Source of the DNA: an uncultured Ruminococcus sp.
GTDB lineage: Bacteria > Bacillota > Clostridia > Oscillospirales > Acutalibacteraceae
Length of the DNA stretch: 52,254 nt
NCBI GenBank assembly: GCA_900539465.1
Contig: UQCF01000016.1
Location: 1-52,254 of the forward strand
Reading direction: 5' to 3'
Made by a program: the position numbers and the translations under genes
Shown: positions 49,855 through 52,254 of the stretch, in pieces
Layout: each line of letters starts with the position of its first letter
How positions within the stretch are numbered: the first letter of the stretch is position 1
Notes under the pieces: model-generated
What the model was told of the DNA's origin: nothing
The model's input: only the letters and a program-made list of their open reading frames with translations
The model's database searches: none

Positions 49855-51126
49855 ATGCATGAACCGCTGGCACAAAGAATAAGACCGCAAACCCTTGACG
49901 AGGTAGTTGGTCAAAAACATATTATAGGCGAGGGCAAACCGCTGAGAAATATTATTGAATCCGGCGAACTGCCGAATCTTGTGTTTTACGGTCCCTCCGG
50001 CGTGGGCAAAACCACGGTTGCAAACATAATTGCAAAAAAAACCAAAAGAAAATTTTGCAAGCTCAACGGCACAACCGCAGGCACTGCCGACATAAAGGCG
50101 ATAGTTGCTCAGCTTGATACATTTGAAGCGATAAACGGCGTTTTGCTTTATCTTGACGAGATACAGTATTTTAACAAAAAACAGCAGCAAACCTTGCTTG
50201 AATATATAGAGACTGGCAAAATCACTCTTATTGCGTCAACAACCGAGAATCCGTATTTTTATGTGTATAACGCAATTCTCAGCCGCTCAACCGTTTTTGA
50301 ATTTAAAACGGTGAGCGCAGAAGAGATTGAGCATGCCGTCAGACGGGCTTTTAGAATCTTGTCCGAAGAAAAAGATACCGAAATCACGGCAGATGACGAA
50401 ACGGTGAAATATATCTCAACCGCATGCGGCGGCGACGTTCGCAAGGCTATGAATTCGGTTGAACTTTGCGTGCTTTCAACAAAGCCCAAGGACGGTAAAA
50501 TTGAAGTTTCGCTCGAAACGGCAAAGCAGCTCACGCAGAGAAGCGCAATGAAATATGACAAAGACGGCGATGAACACTACGATATTATATCTGCTTTTCA
50601 AAAGTCAATGCGCGGCTCCGATCCGGACGCGGCGGTGCACTACCTTGCAAGGCTTTTAGAGGCAGGGGATTTGGCGTCTGCCTGCCGCAGACTTATGGTT
50701 TGCGCGTGCGAAGATGTGGGGCTTGCTTATCCGATGATAATTCCGATAGTTAAAGCCGCGGTTGACGCTGCAATGATGGTTGGGCTGCCCGAGGCAAGGA
50801 TTCCGCTTGCGGACGCGGTTATTTTGGTTTGCAATTCGCCGAAATCAAACTCTGCCTATAACGCAATCAACGCCGCATCGGCAGATGTTGCGCGCGGCAA
50901 AACGGGAGCAATTCCGCGTACTCTGCAAAATAAGCACTATGACGGTGCAGAGGTCGAGAAAAAAGGTCAGTTTTACGAATATCCGCATGATTATCCAAAT
51001 CACTGGCTCAATCAGCAGTATTTGCCGGATGAACTTAAAGATAAAACATATTATGTATTCGGCGACAACAAAAACGAACAGGCGGCAAAAGAGTATTGGA
51101 ACCGTATAAAGGGCAAGAAAAATTAA
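49855..51126 (+). CDS. rarA: Replication-associated recombination ATPase RarA/MgsA
   Basis: A 423-residue AAA+ protein of the clamp-loader type that acts at stalled replication forks. Walker A is GPSGVGKTT, Walker B LYLDEIQYF with FNKKQQQTLLEYIE after it, and sensor 1 is STTENP. The C-terminal half is the MgsA tetramerisation domain (GSDPDAAVHYLARLLEAGD, then RRLMVCACEDVGLA). MHEPLAQRIRP is the typical start; ATG 49855 with CAGGT upstream was chosen over an upstream in-frame start at 49780, which overlaps the promoter. radC follows 13 bp later. Confidence 0.96.
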   Translation: MHEPLAQRIRPQTLDEVVGQKHIIGEGKPLRNIIESGELPNLVFYGPSGVGKTTVANIIAKKTKRKFCKLNGTTAGTADIKAIVAQLDTFEAINGVLLYLDEIQYFNKKQQQTLLEYIETGKITLIASTTENPYFYVYNAILSRSTVFEFKTVSAEEIEHAVRRAFRILSEEKDTEITADDETVKYISTACGGDVRKAMNSVELCVLSTKPKDGKIEVSLETAKQLTQRSAMKYDKDGDEHYDIISAFQKSMRGSDPDAAVHYLARLLEAGDLASACRRLMVCACEDVGLAYPMIIPIVKAAVDAAMMVGLPEARIPLADAVILVCNSPKSNSAYNAINAASADVARGKTGAIPRTLQNKHYDGAEVEKKGQFYEYPHDYPNHWLNQQYLPDELKDKTYYVFGDNKNEQAAKEYWNRIKGKKN

Positions 51127-51139
51127 AGGAGGGGAAAAT

Positions 51140-51835
51140 ATGGCAGAAAGCAGTATTCATGACGGACACAGAAAAAGAGTGCGCGAAGCTTTTCTTAAAA
51201 GAGATTTGGACTCAATGCCCGAGCATGAGATATTGGAACTGCTTTTGTTTTACTCTCAGCCGAGGGGCGATACAAATAAGCTCGCGCATGAGCTGATAAA
51301 CACTTTCGGCAGCCTTGAAAGCGTGCTTTCTGCAAATTATGAGGACCTTATGAAGGTCAAGGGCGTTGGCGAGAGCACTGCGGCACTGTTGGTTTTGTTC
51401 TCGCGGCTTTCTATAAAATACGTTTCGCTTTTGGGTGAAGAAAAAGATTTTGCCGATAAATCCGATATTATTGATATGCTCAAAATGCGCTATAAGGGCG
51501 AAAAGAATGAAGTTGTGCTTGCTGTTTTTTATGACAGCAGGGGCAAGTATATAAATACCGTGTCGGTCGGCGGCGGAAGCATAAGCGAGGCGACTTTTAA
51601 ACCGCGCGAGCTTGCACAGGCGGCACTCAGGTGCAATGCATCAAGAGTGATACTCGCACACAATCATCCTCAGGGCTTTGCGGTGCCATCATTGGCAGAT
51701 GTGCAGGCAACAAAGGCGGTGCGTGCAATACTTATGCCGCTTGATATTGAAATGACGGATCATATAATTATTGCAGGAGAAGACAGCTTTTCTATGTGCG
51801 AGAGCAAAAAATACCGTGACATCTTTTTGTTTTGA
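51140..51835 (+). CDS. radC: RadC-family JAB/MPN protein
   Basis: A 231-residue protein. The N-terminal helix-hairpin-helix (VKGVGESTA) is followed by a JAMM metalloprotease-like domain with HNHPQGFAVPSLAD, in which both His and the Asp of the zinc site are present. Despite the name, a DNA-repair role is not well supported for the family; its function is debated. It is cotranscribed with rarA. A GGAGGGG ribosome binding site lies about 7 bp before the ATG. Confidence 0.96.
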   Translation: MAESSIHDGHRKRVREAFLKRDLDSMPEHEILELLLFYSQPRGDTNKLAHELINTFGSLESVLSANYEDLMKVKGVGESTAALLVLFSRLSIKYVSLLGEEKDFADKSDIIDMLKMRYKGEKNEVVLAVFYDSRGKYINTVSVGGGSISEATFKPRELAQAALRCNASRVILAHNHPQGFAVPSLADVQATKAVRAILMPLDIEMTDHIIIAGEDSFSMCESKKYRDIFLF

Positions 51836-51885
51836 ACCGTTTTGAAAAAAATAAAAAAATTTAAAAATAACGGTTGATTTTTTCT
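51834..51885 (+). terminator. Possible terminator of rarA-radC
   Basis: AACCGTT and AACGGTT flank a long A-rich loop, followed by GATTTTTTC. The loop is long, so the confidence is moderate; it overlaps the -35 region of the tRNA promoter. Confidence 0.5.
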
Positions 51886-51902
51886 GAATGTTGTGGTATG
51901 AT
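51874..51902 (+). promoter_or_regulatory. Promoter of tRNA-Arg
   Basis: TTGATT (51874-51879) and TATGAT (51897-51902), 17 bp apart, with a TG extension before the -10, about 20 bp upstream of the tRNA. Confidence 0.75.
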
Positions 51903-51923
51903 AATTCGGCAGTCTTAAGAAAT

Positions 51924-52000
51924 GCGCTGCTAGCTCAGTTGGATAGAGTGTTTGGCTACGAACCAAAAGGTCAGGGGTTCGAATCCCTTGCAGCGCGCCA
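51924..52000 (+). tRNA. tRNA-Arg (anticodon ACG)
   Basis: The 7-bp acceptor stem is GCGCTGC/GCAGCGC, followed by discriminator G and an encoded CCA. The D arm starts GCTCAGTTGG, the anticodon arm is TTTGG-CTACGAA-CCAAA with ACG at positions 34-36, and the T arm is GGGG-TTCGAAT-CCC. All arms fold normally. The ACG anticodon would be edited to ICG to read CGT, CGC and CGA. Its last 18 bases are repeated at 52177-52194. Confidence 0.97.
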
Positions 52001-52060
52001 AGTAAAAGCAACACCGTGGGTGTTGCTTTTATTTTTATGCTTAAGGGGGATTCGAACCCT
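51983..52060 (+). repeat. 78-bp direct repeat, first copy (tRNA-Arg 3' end, terminator and tail)
   Basis: From ATCCC in the T arm through the tRNA 3' end, the terminator and AAGGGGGATTCGAACCCT, this block is repeated exactly at 52177-52254. Its end, read on the minus strand, looks like a tRNA T arm (AGGGTTCGAATCCCC). Confidence 0.9.
52004..52036 (+). terminator. Terminator of tRNA-Arg
   Basis: AAAAGCAACACC and GGTGTTGCTTTT form a perfect 12-bp stem with a GTG loop, followed by ATTTTT. The same hairpin recurs at 52198-52230. Confidence 0.93.
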
Positions 52061-52078
52061 GAGAGGGTGAGCGGCGTA

Positions 52079-52103
52079 AAAAACAGCCCTGTGGGCTGTT
52101 TTT
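52079..52103 (+). terminator. Hairpin with T-run between the 78-bp repeats
   Basis: AAAAACAGCCC and GGGCTGTTTTT pair perfectly around TGT, between the two 78-bp repeats. It is symmetrical and could act in both directions. Confidence 0.75.
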
Positions 52104-52176
52104 AGGCGCGAAGTGTGAGGCGGGTACTGCCGCGAAGCGGCGGTCGCCGAGGACGCAAGGCGGCGAAGCCGACTGT

Positions 52177-52254
52177 ATCCCTTGCAGCGCGCCAAGTAAA
52201 AGCAACACCGTGGGTGTTGCTTTTATTTTTATGCTTAAGGGGGATTCGAACCCT
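52177..52254 (+). repeat. 78-bp direct repeat, second copy (reaches window end)
   Basis: Identical to 51983-52060 over all 78 bases visible; the repeat may continue beyond the window. It carries only the last 18 bases of the tRNA, as a fragment without D or anticodon arms. The spacer 52061-52176 is GC-rich with short palindromes (CCGC-gaa-GCGG). Confidence 0.9.

Noticed and set aside
51760..52014. Minus-strand ORF with ALQGIRTPDLLVRSQ across the tRNA
   Set aside because: This is the well-known false protein made by translating the antisense of a tRNA gene; the tRNA-Arg folds perfectly here. The similar ORF at 51971-52195 is also false.

Overview
The window reads as chromosomal DNA of a gut-type member of the Clostridia, most like the Oscillospiraceae/Ruminococcaceae. 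This rests on the gene families present (RNase Y, an MntP gene under a yybP-ykoY riboswitch, UPF0291, a DUF2975/XRE pair, SipW-type signal peptidases, a heterodimeric ABC exporter), on strong TTGACA/TATAAT promoters and GGAGG ribosome binding sites, and on short GC-rich palindromic repeats between genes. Taxonomy is inferred from gene content only.

Positions 1-12970 hold the tail of a probable surface protein; a leftward operon gltX - alpha-galactosidase - glnS - membrane protein - HAD phosphatase; a rightward iron-dependent alcohol dehydrogenase followed by a 53-residue peptide gene; a DUF2975/XRE pair; an EamA transporter; and a leftward secreted CHAP/Ig/FnIII protein. Positions 12970-22200 hold the manganese riboswitch and mntP, two ABC half-transporters forming an asymmetric pair, a small membrane protein, a CAP-domain lipoprotein, the ychF - FAD-oxidoreductase pair and a Gfo/Idh/MocA oxidoreductase.

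The centre of interest is 22410-43695, sixteen tightly spaced genes all on the + strand. They encode a degenerate EAL-domain protein, four SipW-type (Ser/His) signal peptidases, six small exported proteins whose signal regions end in an AWF/AWY/AWL motif like TasA and camelysin, other membrane-anchored surface proteins, a 2805-residue GLUG-repeat protein, and, in the middle, a membrane-anchored McrB-like AAA+ ATPase with a DUF2357 protein carrying a roughly 300-residue charged helix. I read this as a large surface-fibre or adhesin export and assembly locus that has taken in a McrBC-derived ATPase pair. The ATPase/DUF2357 role is unknown and is the best candidate here for an undescribed system.

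Positions 43700-52254 return to housekeeping genes: a short QueG-like Fe-S protein, UPF0291, RNase Y, a repeat-rich 470-bp gap, an XRE regulator divergent from a membrane Ser/Thr kinase, a zinc-ribbon/OB-fold membrane protein, rarA, radC and tRNA-Arg(ACG). The 3' end of this tRNA and its terminator are duplicated as a perfect 78-bp direct repeat that reaches the end of the window.
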